Below are positions 1-8,938 of a stretch of DNA of 64,000 bases, in pieces. Under the pieces are notes generated by a model that did not search any database, was not told the DNA's origin, and saw only the letters and a program-made list of their open reading frames with translations. A program made the translations under genes and the position numbers. The stretch is from Paenibacillus sp. PastM-3 (GTDB taxonomy: Bacteria; Bacillota; Bacilli; Paenibacillales; Paenibacillaceae): the NCBI RefSeq assembly GCF_029893965.1, contig NZ_JARXXP010000001.1, forward strand, positions 496,001 to 560,000, in the 5' to 3' direction. Position 1 is the first letter of the stretch; each line of letters opens with the position of its first letter.

Positions 1-45
1 GAACCTTATAATCAGCTTAATCCCGATATGGAGTGAACCCGTGAC

Positions 46-720
46 ATGATCAGCATTCTTGTAGTGGAAGATGACAAGCATGTCAGAAGACTGCTTGAAG
101 CCGTGTTGAAGCGCGAAGGCTATGGCGTTTTTACGGCTGAGGACGGGCTTAAAGCCCTGGAAGTGCTTGATGAACAGCATATTGATCTGATTATTCTGGA
201 TATTATGATGCCGGGCATGGACGGCTATGAATTTGCCGCAGAAGTCAGAGCTGCGAACAGCCAGATTCCAATTCTGATGGCGACTGCCAAGCATCTTCCG
301 GAGGATAAGAAGAAAGGCTTCCGGCTGGGAACCGATGATTATATGACCAAGCCGGTTGACACGGAAGAAATGCTGCTGCGGATTCAGGCCCTGCTGCGGC
401 GTTCTCAGATTGCCACTGCCCGCAAGCTGGTGATCGGCAAGGTTATTCTTGATTATGAGGCACTCACAGTGACCCGCGAGGATGAGCGGCAAACGCTGCC
501 GCAAAAGGAATTTTATCTGCTGTACAAGCTGCTGTCCTACCCTGACCGGATTTTTACGCGCATCCAGCTGATGGATGAAATCTGGGGCATGGATAATGAA
601 AGTGTGGATACTACAGTAAATGTGCATATTAACCGGCTGCGGAAGCGTTTTGAAGCCTATCCCGAATTCGAGCTGGTATCGGTGCGCGGGCTCGGGTACA
701 AGGCGGTGAAGAAGGCTTGA
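46..720 (+). CDS. OmpR-family response regulator
   Basis: A DNA-binding response regulator of 224 aa. The receiver domain (about residues 1-120) has the acidic pair D9-D10, the phospho-acceptor D52 in the LDIMMPG context, T80 and K102 (TKP). The C-terminal winged helix (about 130-222) ends in the typical VRGLGYK hairpin. ATG at 46 follows GGAG by 12 nt; a GTG just upstream runs straight into a stop, so ATG is the start. The stop codon overlaps the TTG start of the histidine kinase, which implies translational coupling. The next genes on this strand encode an ABC exporter, so control of that exporter is a reasonable guess, but a terminator separates the two units. The stimulus is not visible. 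Confidence 0.93.
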   Translation: MISILVVEDDKHVRRLLEAVLKREGYGVFTAEDGLKALEVLDEQHIDLIILDIMMPGMDGYEFAAEVRAANSQIPILMATAKHLPEDKKKGFRLGTDDYMTKPVDTEEMLLRIQALLRRSQIATARKLVIGKVILDYEALTVTREDERQTLPQKEFYLLYKLLSYPDRIFTRIQLMDEIWGMDNESVDTTVNVHINRLRKRFEAYPEFELVSVRGLGYKAVKKA

Positions 721-1793
721 GCAAATTAGGCAGCAAATTAGGCAAAAAGGTCGGCAGCAGACTCAGCCTGCCCCTCCTCTTCTCGCTTGCGGTCTTCTTC
801 ATCTTTCTGATAACGGTGATTGTTACCGGACTGCTGTTCTATCTGGCCGATGTCTTCGGCCTGATCAATGAGGAGATCATCAGGGACGGAACCGTTGTCC
901 CCCTGCTTATCCTGATCGCCTGCATCATCATCGGCACGGCTATATCGGCTGTAACCAGCCGCCGGATGGTCAAATCCATCCGCACCTTTATAGATGCAAC
1001 AGACCGGCTGGCCGGCGGTGATTTCTCTATGCGGCTTCAGCTTACAAGGCCGCCGGAATTCCGGATTCTCTCCGAGAATTTCAACCGGATGGCTGAGGAG
1101 CTGGGCGGGATCGAAATTCTGCGCACTGATTTTGTAAATAATTTCTCACATGAATTCAAAACCCCGATCGTTTCGATCAAGGGCTTTGCCGAAATGCTCA
1201 AGCATGACGACCTTCCCAAGGAGGAACGGGACGAATACCTGGATATCGTCATTGAAGAATCCGCCAGACTGGCCTCACTCGCCTCAAACGTCCTGGAGCT
1301 GTCCAAGATCGAAACCCAGACCATTCTGACCGACAAAAAAAGCTTCAACGCCGGGGAGCAGCTCCGCCAGTCCGTGCTGCTGCTGACGGCCAAATTTGAG
1401 AAAAAGCAGCTTGCCCTGAATGTGGACCTGCATGATTATGAGCTCGAAGGCAATAAGGAGCTGCTCAATCAGGTCTGGCTGAACCTGCTTGATAATGCCA
1501 TCAAGTTCACGCCGGAAGGCGGCGAAATTAGTATAAGCATGAGCAGACAGAGCGGCGGTATAGCTTTTGAATTCCGTGATAACGGCCCCGGCATTTCACC
1601 CGAGGCTCTGCCAAAAATATTCGATAAATTTTATCAGCAGAATACCTCTCATTCCACTGCGGGCAACGGCCTCGGCTTAACCATCGTCAGCAAGATCGTA
1701 CAGCTGCACGGCGGAACCATTACATGTGATAGCCTCCCCTTCCAGGGAACAGAGTTTACCGTAACCTTGCCTGCAGGACACGTTCAGCCTTGA
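717..1793 (+). CDS. Sensor histidine kinase (HAMP-HisKA-HATPase)
   Basis: A membrane histidine kinase of 358 aa, partner of the upstream regulator. Two membrane segments (about 18-45 and 60-80) flank a very short outside loop of roughly 15 residues. A HAMP linker (82-135) follows, then the HisKA box with H145 (NFSHEFKTP) and a HATPase with N (LLDNAIKFT), G1 (DNGPGIS) and G2 (GNGLGLTIV) boxes. The tiny loop suggests sensing inside the membrane or through a partner, as in cell-envelope stress kinases; that is inference. The start is TTG, sharing TTGA with the previous stop, with AGGCGGTG about 8 nt upstream. A tandem 12-bp duplication encodes the N-terminal SKLGSKLG. Confidence 0.92.
   Translation: MSKLGSKLGKKVGSRLSLPLLFSLAVFFIFLITVIVTGLLFYLADVFGLINEEIIRDGTVVPLLILIACIIIGTAISAVTSRRMVKSIRTFIDATDRLAGGDFSMRLQLTRPPEFRILSENFNRMAEELGGIEILRTDFVNNFSHEFKTPIVSIKGFAEMLKHDDLPKEERDEYLDIVIEESARLASLASNVLELSKIETQTILTDKKSFNAGEQLRQSVLLLTAKFEKKQLALNVDLHDYELEGNKELLNQVWLNLLDNAIKFTPEGGEISISMSRQSGGIAFEFRDNGPGISPEALPKIFDKFYQQNTSHSTAGNGLGLTIVSKIVQLHGGTITCDSLPFQGTEFTVTLPAGHVQP
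720..743 (+). repeat. Tandem 12-bp duplication at the kinase 5' end
   Basis: Two perfect copies of AGCAAATTAGGC lie head to tail (720-731 and 732-743), directly after the start codon. They keep the frame and add a repeated SKLG to the cytoplasmic N-terminus. Confidence 0.9.
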
Positions 1794-1823
1794 AACAACC
1801 GCCATGTTGTTTCAGGGCTTTTT
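1787..1823 (+). terminator. Rho-independent terminator after the two-component pair
   Basis: A 13-bp stem (1787-1799 with 1806-1818, one G-U pair) with a 6-nt loop is followed by five T. The left arm overlaps the kinase stop codon. It separates the regulator unit from the ABC exporter unit. Confidence 0.88.
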
Positions 1824-1909
1824 GCTGTTCTCAGAAAAGTTAATGTTCAGTTTATCTTCCTCCGCTATGCTACTAGCAACATCCCATATCACCTAAAGGA
1901 GTCACGCTT

Positions 1910-3661
1910 ATGATTAAACTGCTTAAAAATCTTGAGCCGAAGGAATGGGCATTATTCGCATTCAGCGTCCTGTTCATCATTGCACAGGTCTGGCTCGATC
2001 TGGAGCTGCCCGATTATATGAGCGATATCACCCGGCTAATCCAGACACCCGGAAGTGAGATGTCCGAGATTGCGGCCACAGGAGGCTGGATGCTGCTCTG
2101 TGCGCTGGGAAGTCTGGCCACCTCCATCATTGTAGCGGGAATTGCGGCGAAAATTGCGGCCAACTTCTCTGCCAGAGTCCGTTCCAGACTGTTTAACAAG
2201 GTGCAATCCTTCTCGATGGAGGAAATCAACAGCTTCTCAACCGCAAGTCTGATAACCCGTTCAACCAATGACATTACCCAGGTACAAATGCTGATTGTTA
2301 TTGGCCTGCAGCTGCTGATCAAGGCTCCCCTGCTTGCCGTTTGGGCGATTCTCAAAATTACCGGGAAAAGCTGGCAGTGGTCGCTGGCCACAGGCACAGC
2401 CGTCGGTGTCCTGATCGTCATTGTCGGCATCTGTGTGGTACTGGTGCTGCCGAAATTCCAGAAGCTGCAGGTGCTGACGGATAATCTGAACCGTGTTACC
2501 AGAGAGAATCTTACAGGAATGCGGGTCATCCGTGCTTATAATGCCGAACAATATCAGGAGGACAAATTTGGCACAGCGAACGATGAGCTGACCCGGACCA
2601 ATCTGTTCGCTAACAATGTATTATCTGCCATGATGCCGAGCATTACCCTGATTATGAGCGGCCTCAGTCTGGCGATATACTGGATCGGCGCAGAGATGAT
2701 CCAATCTGCCGATGCCGGCGCCAAAATGGGCCTGTTCTCCGATATGATTGTCTTTTCCTCCTATGCGATGCAGGTCGTTATGGCCTTTATGATGCTGATC
2801 ATCATCTTTATTCTCTTGCCCCGTGCACATGTCTCGGCCAAGCGGATTAACGAGGTACTGGAGACCCGGCCGAGCCTGACTGACGGTTCACTTACGGCCG
2901 CTCCTTCCAGTCACGCCGGCGAGGTGGAATTCCGGAATGTCAGCTTCAAATACCCGGATGCCGAAGATTATGTACTTAAGAACATCAGCTTTACAGCCAA
3001 GAAGGGCGAAACGGTAGCGTTTATCGGTTCAACCGGGTGCGGCAAAAGCACTGTCGTCAACCTGATTCCACGCTTCTACGATGCTACATCCGGTGAAGTG
3101 CTTGTCGGCGGCATCAATGTAAACCAGTATGAACAGAGTGCATTGCGCAACAAAATGGGCTATGTCTCGCAAAAAGCAATATTGTTCGGCGGTACAGTAA
3201 CCTCCAATATCGCCTTCGGTGATAACGGGCGGGATCTGAATTCCGATGTGGTGGATGCGGTCTATACCTCACAGGCCGCAGATTTCGTAGAGAAAATGGA
3301 CGGCAGCTATGATGCCCATATCGCCCAGGGCGGAACCAATCTGTCCGGCGGCCAGAAGCAGCGTCTGTCCATCGCCCGGGCCATCGCCCGCCGACCGGAA
3401 ATCCTGATCTTTGACGATTCCTTCTCAGCACTGGATTACAAGACGGACCGTAAACTGCGCAGCGAGCTGAAGAAGGAATCCCGGGGCACAACCATGCTGA
3501 TTGTGGCACAGCGGATCGGTACGATCAAGGATGCGGACAAGATCATTGTCTTGGAAGCCGGGCAAATCGCCGGTATGGGAACCCATGATGAACTGATGGA
3601 ATCCTGCAGCATTTATCAGGAAATCGCTTATTCACAGCTGTCGAAGGAGGAGCTTGCCTAA
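1910..3661 (+). CDS. ABC exporter half, degenerate ATPase subunit
   Basis: A type IV ABC exporter half-transporter of 583 aa: a six-helix membrane domain (about 1-320), then an ATPase domain. Walker A GSTGCGKST is near residue 372 and the signature LSGGQ near 477. Walker B reads LIFDDS, so the catalytic glutamate is aspartate, and the switch histidine is glutamine (VAQR, near 532). These two changes mark the degenerate-site subunit of heterodimeric exporters such as BmrC or TM287. It pairs with the next gene, whose ATG overlaps this stop (TAATG). AAAGGAG precedes ATG 1910 at good spacing. The substrate is unknown; drug, lipid or peptide export are family possibilities. Confidence 0.92.
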   Translation: MIKLLKNLEPKEWALFAFSVLFIIAQVWLDLELPDYMSDITRLIQTPGSEMSEIAATGGWMLLCALGSLATSIIVAGIAAKIAANFSARVRSRLFNKVQSFSMEEINSFSTASLITRSTNDITQVQMLIVIGLQLLIKAPLLAVWAILKITGKSWQWSLATGTAVGVLIVIVGICVVLVLPKFQKLQVLTDNLNRVTRENLTGMRVIRAYNAEQYQEDKFGTANDELTRTNLFANNVLSAMMPSITLIMSGLSLAIYWIGAEMIQSADAGAKMGLFSDMIVFSSYAMQVVMAFMMLIIIFILLPRAHVSAKRINEVLETRPSLTDGSLTAAPSSHAGEVEFRNVSFKYPDAEDYVLKNISFTAKKGETVAFIGSTGCGKSTVVNLIPRFYDATSGEVLVGGINVNQYEQSALRNKMGYVSQKAILFGGTVTSNIAFGDNGRDLNSDVVDAVYTSQAADFVEKMDGSYDAHIAQGGTNLSGGQKQRLSIARAIARRPEILIFDDSFSALDYKTDRKLRSELKKESRGTTMLIVAQRIGTIKDADKIIVLEAGQIAGMGTHDELMESCSIYQEIAYSQLSKEELA

Positions 3662-5421
3662 TGAAAAAGAAATCAGAGCAGCCTGGCACCTGGAGCCGGC
3701 TTCTCCACTATTGCCGGTCGCATATTCCTGTCATTCTGATCGCTGTTATAAGCGCTGCTGCGGGCACCATTCTCACTCTGCTTGGACCGGATCAGCTCTC
3801 GGAGCTGACCGATCTGATCATAGCAGGTATAGTTACTGGCATTGATCTGGATGCTGTTGCTTCAATCGGATTGTTCCTGATCTTCATTTATGCGCTTAGC
3901 GCTGTCCTGTCACTCGGTCAAGGCCTTATCATGTCAATGATCACGCAAAAAGTGTCCAGGAGCCTCAGAAGCGACCTGTCGCGCAAAATGAACCGTCTGC
4001 CGATCCCCTACTATAATAAGTCTGCAACCGGCGATATTCTGTCGCGGGTTACCAATGACGTGGATACCATCGGGCAGGCGCTGAACCAGAGCGTCGGCAC
4101 CCTGGTTACGGCTATCGCCCTGTTCGCCGGCTCCATGATCATGATGTTCAAGACCAATGTGATTATGACCCTCACTGGGATTGCTGCTACACTGATCGGC
4201 TTTGGCCTGATGTCCGTCATTATGAAGAAATCACAGAAATATTTTCAGAGCCAGCAGGAATTCCTTGGTAAAATTAACGGGCATGTCGAGGAAGTCTATA
4301 CCGGACATACCGTTGTAAAAGCCTACAATGGCGAAGCGCAGATGCGCGAAACCTTTGATTCCCTGAACCAGTCGCTGAAGCAGAGCGCCTTCAAAGCGCA
4401 GTTTCTTTCCGGTCTGATGATGCCGCTGATGACCTTTATCGGGAATCTCGGGTATGTGGCTGTCTGTGTGGTCGGCGCTGTACTGGCGATCAACGGTTCC
4501 ATCTCCTTCGGCGTCATTGTCGCTTTCATTATGTACGTCCGTTTCTTTACCCAGCCGCTCGCCCAGATGGCGCAGGCCGCACAGAATCTGCAGGCCGCTT
4601 CCGCTGCCAGCCGGCGTGTTTTTGAATTTCTGGATGCAGAGGAAATGGATAATGAAGATCACAAGCAGACCAGGCTGGTTACCGCTGAGGGCCATGTTAC
4701 CTTTGAGCATGTGCAGTTTGCTTATGAAGAAACAGACAATCTGGTTATTAAAGACTTCTCAACCGAGGTACAGCCCGGCCAGAAGATTGCCATCGTCGGT
4801 CCGACCGGCGCAGGCAAAACCACACTGATTAATCTTTTGATCCGCTTCAATGAGTTGACCGGCGGGGAAATCTACATCGACGGTTCTCCGATCAGCAGCC
4901 TGACCCGGGAGAACATTCACGATCTCTTCTGTATGGTGCTGCAGGATACCTGGATGTTTGAAGGAACGGTAAGAGAGAACCTGGTGTATAACAAAACAGG
5001 CGTCACCGATGCCGAAATCGAGGCCGCCTGCCGCTCTGTCGGCCTGCATCCTTTCATTCAGACCCTGAGCCACGGCTACGATACGGTGCTGAGCGATAAG
5101 GTCAATCTCTCTGCCGGCCAGAAGCAGCAGCTGACGATTGCCCGGGCGATGCTGAAAAACGCGCCGATGCTCATTCTAGATGAAGCTACCAGCTCGGTCG
5201 ATACGCGGACAGAGCTGCTGATCCAGCAGGCGATGGATCAGCTGATGGAAGGCAGAACCTCCTTCGTTATAGCCCACCGCCTGTCAACGATCAAGAATGC
5301 CGACGTCATCCTGGTGCTGAAGGACGGCGATATACTGGAGAGCGGCAGCCACAGCGAGCTGCTTGCGAAGAACGGCTTCTATGCGGAGCTGTATAACAGC
5401 CAGTTTGAACAAGCCTCTTAA
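3661..5421 (+). CDS. ABC exporter half, catalytic subunit
   Basis: The second half-transporter, 586 aa, with an N-terminal membrane domain and a C-terminal ATPase domain. Walker A GPTGAGKTT is near residue 379. Walker B (LILDEATSSVD) keeps the catalytic glutamate and the switch histidine is present (IAHR, near 537). The signature deviates (LSAGQ instead of LSGGQ, near 482). In a heterodimer this deviant signature would face the degenerate Walker B of the partner, leaving one full and one degenerate ATP site. It is translationally coupled to the upstream half by a 1-bp overlap. The operon ends in a bidirectional terminator. The transported compound cannot be read from the sequence. Confidence 0.93.
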   Translation: MKKKSEQPGTWSRLLHYCRSHIPVILIAVISAAAGTILTLLGPDQLSELTDLIIAGIVTGIDLDAVASIGLFLIFIYALSAVLSLGQGLIMSMITQKVSRSLRSDLSRKMNRLPIPYYNKSATGDILSRVTNDVDTIGQALNQSVGTLVTAIALFAGSMIMMFKTNVIMTLTGIAATLIGFGLMSVIMKKSQKYFQSQQEFLGKINGHVEEVYTGHTVVKAYNGEAQMRETFDSLNQSLKQSAFKAQFLSGLMMPLMTFIGNLGYVAVCVVGAVLAINGSISFGVIVAFIMYVRFFTQPLAQMAQAAQNLQAASAASRRVFEFLDAEEMDNEDHKQTRLVTAEGHVTFEHVQFAYEETDNLVIKDFSTEVQPGQKIAIVGPTGAGKTTLINLLIRFNELTGGEIYIDGSPISSLTRENIHDLFCMVLQDTWMFEGTVRENLVYNKTGVTDAEIEAACRSVGLHPFIQTLSHGYDTVLSDKVNLSAGQKQQLTIARAMLKNAPMLILDEATSSVDTRTELLIQQAMDQLMEGRTSFVIAHRLSTIKNADVILVLKDGDILESGSHSELLAKNGFYAELYNSQFEQAS

Positions 5422-5442
5422 TTCTTGGGTTTACGCACAAAT

Positions 5443-5472
5443 AAAGGGTGTCCCGTCCGGGGACACCCTTTT
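5443..5472. terminator. Bidirectional terminator between convergent units
   Basis: A perfect 12-bp stem (AAAGGGTGTCCC, 5443-5454, with its complement 5460-5471) has A-rich and T-rich flanks, so it can act for the exporter operon (+) and for the cardiolipin synthase gene (-). Confidence 0.9.
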
Positions 5473-5478
5473 GTTATG

Positions 5479-6921
5479 CTATAGAATCGGTGACAGCAGC
5501 CTCGCTACAGCCTCTTTAAACTTCAGCAGCTTCGGACGGACCTCATACCGCTCAAGCGTCAGCTCCGTACAGGACATGCTGTCCTTCAGGAACAGCTCAT
5601 GGAGCTGGCTCGCAATCCCTTCATCGCAGACAAGCGCATTAACCTCGAAATTCAGACGGAAGCTGCGGGTGTCAATGTTCGTAGTACCGACCGAGGCAAT
5701 TTCCTGGTCCACAACGATGGTTTTGGCGTGCATGAATCCCTTCTCATACTGAAGGATTTTGACCCCGTACGGCAGCAGTTCACCCGCATGAGACAGCGTG
5801 GCCGGATACACAAACATATGGTCAGGCTTGTTCGGGATCATTATGCGCACATCTACCCCGGAGAGCAGCGCTATTTTGCAGGCATCCATAAAGCTGGCAT
5901 CAGGTATGAAATAGGGAGTCTGGATGTAGATGCTCTTTTTGGCAGAAGCAATCAGCTTGAGGTACATATTCTTGAGATGCTCTGTCTGTGAATTGGGTCC
6001 GCTGGAGATAATCTGTACCACACTGCTGCCTGTGTGTTTCTCCATCGGGAGCGGCAGCTGCTCGGATTCTTCCTCGCCCCGGGGAGCTGCCTTGTTCCAG
6101 TCCAGCAGAAACCGTCCGAGAATCTGATTGACCGCACTGCCCTTCATCCGGAAGTGAGTATCGCGCCAATAACCCATTTTCTTGTCCAGTCCCAGGTATT
6201 CATCCCCGACATTAAATCCGCCGATATAGGCAATCTCTCCGTCAATGATACAAAGCTTACGGTGGTTACGGTTATTGATCCGCAGATTGATCAGCCGGAA
6301 CAGGGACGGGAAGAAGACTTCCACCTTGCCTCCATGCGCGATCAGATCCTTGAAAAAAGCTCTTGAGGTCTGCCGCGAGCCGATCTCATCATACAGCAGC
6401 CTTACCGTAACGCCTGCTTTGGCCTTGGCAGTCAGCTCGTCCCGCAGTCTGCGGCCCAGCGCATCCGGCTGAATGATATAATACTGCACATTAATTTCCT
6501 TAGTTGCATTCCGGATATCCTGGAACATGGCATTGAATTTGGCTTCTCCGTCATCGAAGATCTCAATTTCATTGTCGGATGTAATAAGTGCATTGGAGGA
6601 GCGCAGATTCATTTTGAGCAAATCTGCATATTTGGCAGTAAGCCCCCCCTGGTAATCAACAGACATGACCTGCTCATCAATGGCCGCCTGCAGATAAATC
6701 CGTTCTTCTGCGCTGAGCGCATAGAAGTTGCGCTTCTTGAGCTGTCTTCCGAAAAATACATAGAAGAGAAAGCCGCCTACCGGGATGAAAAACAAGACCA
6801 TCAGCCAGGCCCAGGTAGACCCGATGTCCCTGCGCTCGATAAAGACGACGACTCCGGCCAGAATAATATTAAGTACGGTGATAATAGATAGAATTAGAGT
6901 GAAGATACTGCTCCAGTCCAT
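5479..6921 (-). CDS. cls: Cardiolipin synthase (phospholipase D family)
   Basis: A membrane enzyme of 480 aa that joins two phosphatidylglycerol molecules into cardiolipin and glycerol. Two N-terminal hydrophobic segments (about 8-25 and 38-58) precede two phospholipase-D domains. The HKD motifs are HRKLCIIDG (H near 219) and HAKTIVVDQ (H near 397), each followed by a glycine- or threonine-rich strand (GGFN, GTTNID). Length and architecture match bacterial ClsA-type enzymes of about 480 aa. ATG 6921 has AAGGGG about 11 nt upstream. It is a single-gene unit, convergent with the exporter operon. Which Cls paralogue it is cannot be told here. Confidence 0.95.
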   Translation of the reverse strand: MDWSSIFTLILSIITVLNIILAGVVVFIERRDIGSTWAWLMVLFFIPVGGFLFYVFFGRQLKKRNFYALSAEERIYLQAAIDEQVMSVDYQGGLTAKYADLLKMNLRSSNALITSDNEIEIFDDGEAKFNAMFQDIRNATKEINVQYYIIQPDALGRRLRDELTAKAKAGVTVRLLYDEIGSRQTSRAFFKDLIAHGGKVEVFFPSLFRLINLRINNRNHRKLCIIDGEIAYIGGFNVGDEYLGLDKKMGYWRDTHFRMKGSAVNQILGRFLLDWNKAAPRGEEESEQLPLPMEKHTGSSVVQIISSGPNSQTEHLKNMYLKLIASAKKSIYIQTPYFIPDASFMDACKIALLSGVDVRIMIPNKPDHMFVYPATLSHAGELLPYGVKILQYEKGFMHAKTIVVDQEIASVGTTNIDTRSFRLNFEVNALVCDEGIASQLHELFLKDSMSCTELTLERYEVRPKLLKFKEAVARLLSPIL

Positions 6922-7016
6922 TGCCGCCTGAACCCCTTTCTGCTGTATGTTGTGTCATTTCAAATTGTAGATATCATTGCTGTGCGGGTCAATAACATTT
7001 TGTGATAGCTATTAAT

Positions 7017-7080
7017 AACCAAACAACCCCCCTGCTCTAAGCATCGGCCTGAGCAGGGGGGCTATAATGAAGGTTTGGTT
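7017..7080 (-). terminator. Long hairpin, probable terminator of the metal-uptake operon
   Basis: An 11-bp GC-rich stem (CCCCCCTGCTC, 7027-7037, with 7051-7061) sits inside an outer 8-bp stem (AACCAAAC, 7017-7024, with 7073-7080). On the minus strand the inner stem is followed by TTGTTTGG, a weak T tract. It lies downstream of the metal ABC operon. Confidence 0.6.
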
Positions 7081-7086
7081 TTCGTT

Positions 7087-7185
7087 TTAACGTATCCCCA
7101 TCTTGGCGGCAAGTGTTTTATACATCTTCAGAAATCTGGTCACATAAAGCTCCGGGCTAAGGTTGCGGCGGATATGACCTGTCAT
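7087..7185 (-). CDS. Possible 32-aa basic small protein
   Basis: A short open frame begins 4 nt after the stop of the metal-binding protein gene, with GGGG about 9 nt before its ATG (inside the end of the upstream gene). It encodes a strongly basic 32-aa peptide (MTGHIRRNLSPELYVTR at the start, KMGIR at the end). It lies between the operon's last gene and the terminator hairpin, so it would be co-transcribed. I know no family for it, and chance is a real possibility at this length. Confidence 0.3.
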   Translation of the reverse strand: MTGHIRRNLSPELYVTRFLKMYKTLAAKMGIR

Positions 7186-7188
7186 TTG

Positions 7189-8099
7189 TTATTGCCCCGA
7201 TAAACCTTCAACGACCTTGTCGATATTCCACCGCATCATCCCAAGATAAGTATCCCCTTCTTCCCCTTCCTTGGCGACCGAATCCGTGAAAATTCTGGAA
7301 TGAATCGGCACTCCAGTCTCCGCAGAAACCGTCTCCATCGTCTTGGGATTCACGCTCGTTTCCAGGAACAGCGCCGGAATGCTATTGTCTTCGATAATCC
7401 CGATAATCCGGTTCATCTGCTCCGGTGTTCCCTGGCTGTCGGTGTTGATCTCCCAGATAAAAGCGGACTCCAGCCCGTAAGCCTGCGAAAAGTATTTAAA
7501 TGCCCCTTCGCTCGTGACCAGAATACGCTTATCCTGCGGAATCTGTCCGACAGCCTCTTTTGCATACTGATCCAGCCCGTTCAGCTCGCTGATGTATTTC
7601 TCCTGATTTCCGAGATAATAGGCTTCGTTATCGGGATCTCTTGCAATTACCTGTTCGGTGATGATATCCACATATTTAACAGCATTCTGGATGTCCAGCC
7701 AGGCATGGGGATCAACCTGCGATTCCTTGCCTTTTTCGGTTAAATAGATCGGAGTCACTGCTTCGCTCAAGGCAAACGCAGCTTCGGTTTTATTCGTCAC
7801 ATCGAGCAGATCCTGGAACCAGCCCTTTCCTGTCTCCAGATTCAGACCGTTATAAAAAATCAGATCGGCCCCGGACACCTTGCCGGTATCGGCAGGCAGC
7901 GGATCATACATATGCGGATCGGTTCCGACAGGCACAAGGCTGTACACATCCGCCTTGTCGCCGGCAATATTCTTAGCCATATCCGCGATGATGGAATAAT
8001 CTGCAGCTTATCCTCCCCCCCTCCTCCGGCGGTTGTATTGGAGCAGGCGGCAAGCAGCAGGAGCAGCAGAGAAAGCGGCAGCAGCATTCTTTTTTTCAT
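7189..8099 (-). pseudogene. Mn/Zn ABC transporter binding lipoprotein, frameshifted
   Basis: A cluster A-I (PsaA/MntA/ZnuA type) solute-binding lipoprotein split into two frames. The first frame, from ATG 8099, gives a lipoprotein signal (LLLLLLAACSN) and the start of the mature chain (EDKLQI). The second, from about 7997 on, continues with SIIADMAKNIAGD and runs to the end (stop 7189-7191), with VPVGTDPHMYDP and other family blocks. By comparison with PsaA (KLKVVATNSIIAD) about 10 nt are missing near 7994-8000. Downstream, the second frame has an in-frame stop just before the junction. The gene overlaps the permease by ATGA. Either a real null mutation or an assembly error; the rest of the gene looks intact. 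Confidence 0.85.
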
Positions 8100-8938
8100 C
8101 GTGTCTTAGGTCCTTTCCCGAGGAAATTGTTTTTGGGCGATAAGATAAAGGAAACCGTAAACAGGGCCATGCCCACCAGTACAATTGTGGCACTTGTCGG
8201 CAGATTATACCGGAAGCTCACGATGACACCTGCTATCCCGGATACGGCGCCAACCGCCGAGGCCAGCATAATCATCTGTAACAGCGTTTGGGTCCACAAA
8301 TACGAGGTAGCTGCCGGGATAACCAGCATTGCAATAACCAGAACGATGCCGACCTGTGACAACGAGGATACGGTGACTACAGAGAGCAGCATCATCAGCA
8401 GATAGTGATAGAAGCCTGTCTTCAGCCCGTAAGCCTTGGCCACCACCGGATCAAATGAGCTGATCAGCAGCTCCTTGTATAACAAAGTGATAATGGCAAT
8501 GACAACCAGCATGATGATAAAAGACTGGGTAAGCTCAGACTTCGGAACCGCCAGAATGTTGCCGAACAGAATATGCGTCAGGTCAAGCCCGCTCCGCGCA
8601 AAGGTAATCAGAATGATGCCGAGTGCGAAAAAAGAGCTGAGAATGATGCCGATGGATGTATCGCTTTTGATATTGCTGCGGCTGGTTATGAACTGAATCA
8701 ATATGGCGGCCAGCAGGCCAAACAGAGATGCGCCCAGCAGAATGTTGATGCCCAGTATATACGATAGCGCGACCCCGGGCAGAACGGCATGGGATAAGGC
8801 ATCGCCCATCAGCGACATTTTGCGGAGAACGATAAAGCTGCCCAGCGCCCCTGACACAATGCCAAGGATAACCGCCGACAGTCCGGCGTTAAGGGCATAC
8901 ATAGGAATGTCCAGCCAGAGGGATAAAAGATTAATCAT
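8096..8938 (-). CDS. Metal ABC transporter permease (ZnuB/MntC type)
   Basis: An ABC-3 family permease of 280 aa with about eight hydrophobic segments, forming the membrane channel for Mn2+ or Zn2+ import. The family block GxxVSGALGSFIVLRKMSLM near residues 28-48 and the ALSHAVLPGVAL stretch just after it are clear. It overlaps the upstream ATPase gene by 8 nt and the downstream binding protein by 4 nt (ATGA), so all three are one operon in the order ATPase-permease-binding protein, as in streptococcal psaBCA. The MntR-like operator upstream favours manganese, but the family also carries zinc. Confidence 0.92.
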   Translation of the reverse strand: MINLLSLWLDIPMYALNAGLSAVILGIVSGALGSFIVLRKMSLMGDALSHAVLPGVALSYILGINILLGASLFGLLAAILIQFITSRSNIKSDTSIGIILSSFFALGIILITFARSGLDLTHILFGNILAVPKSELTQSFIIMLVVIAIITLLYKELLISSFDPVVAKAYGLKTGFYHYLLMMLLSVVTVSSLSQVGIVLVIAMLVIPAATSYLWTQTLLQMIMLASAVGAVSGIAGVIVSFRYNLPTSATIVLVGMALFTVSFILSPKNNFLGKGPKTR

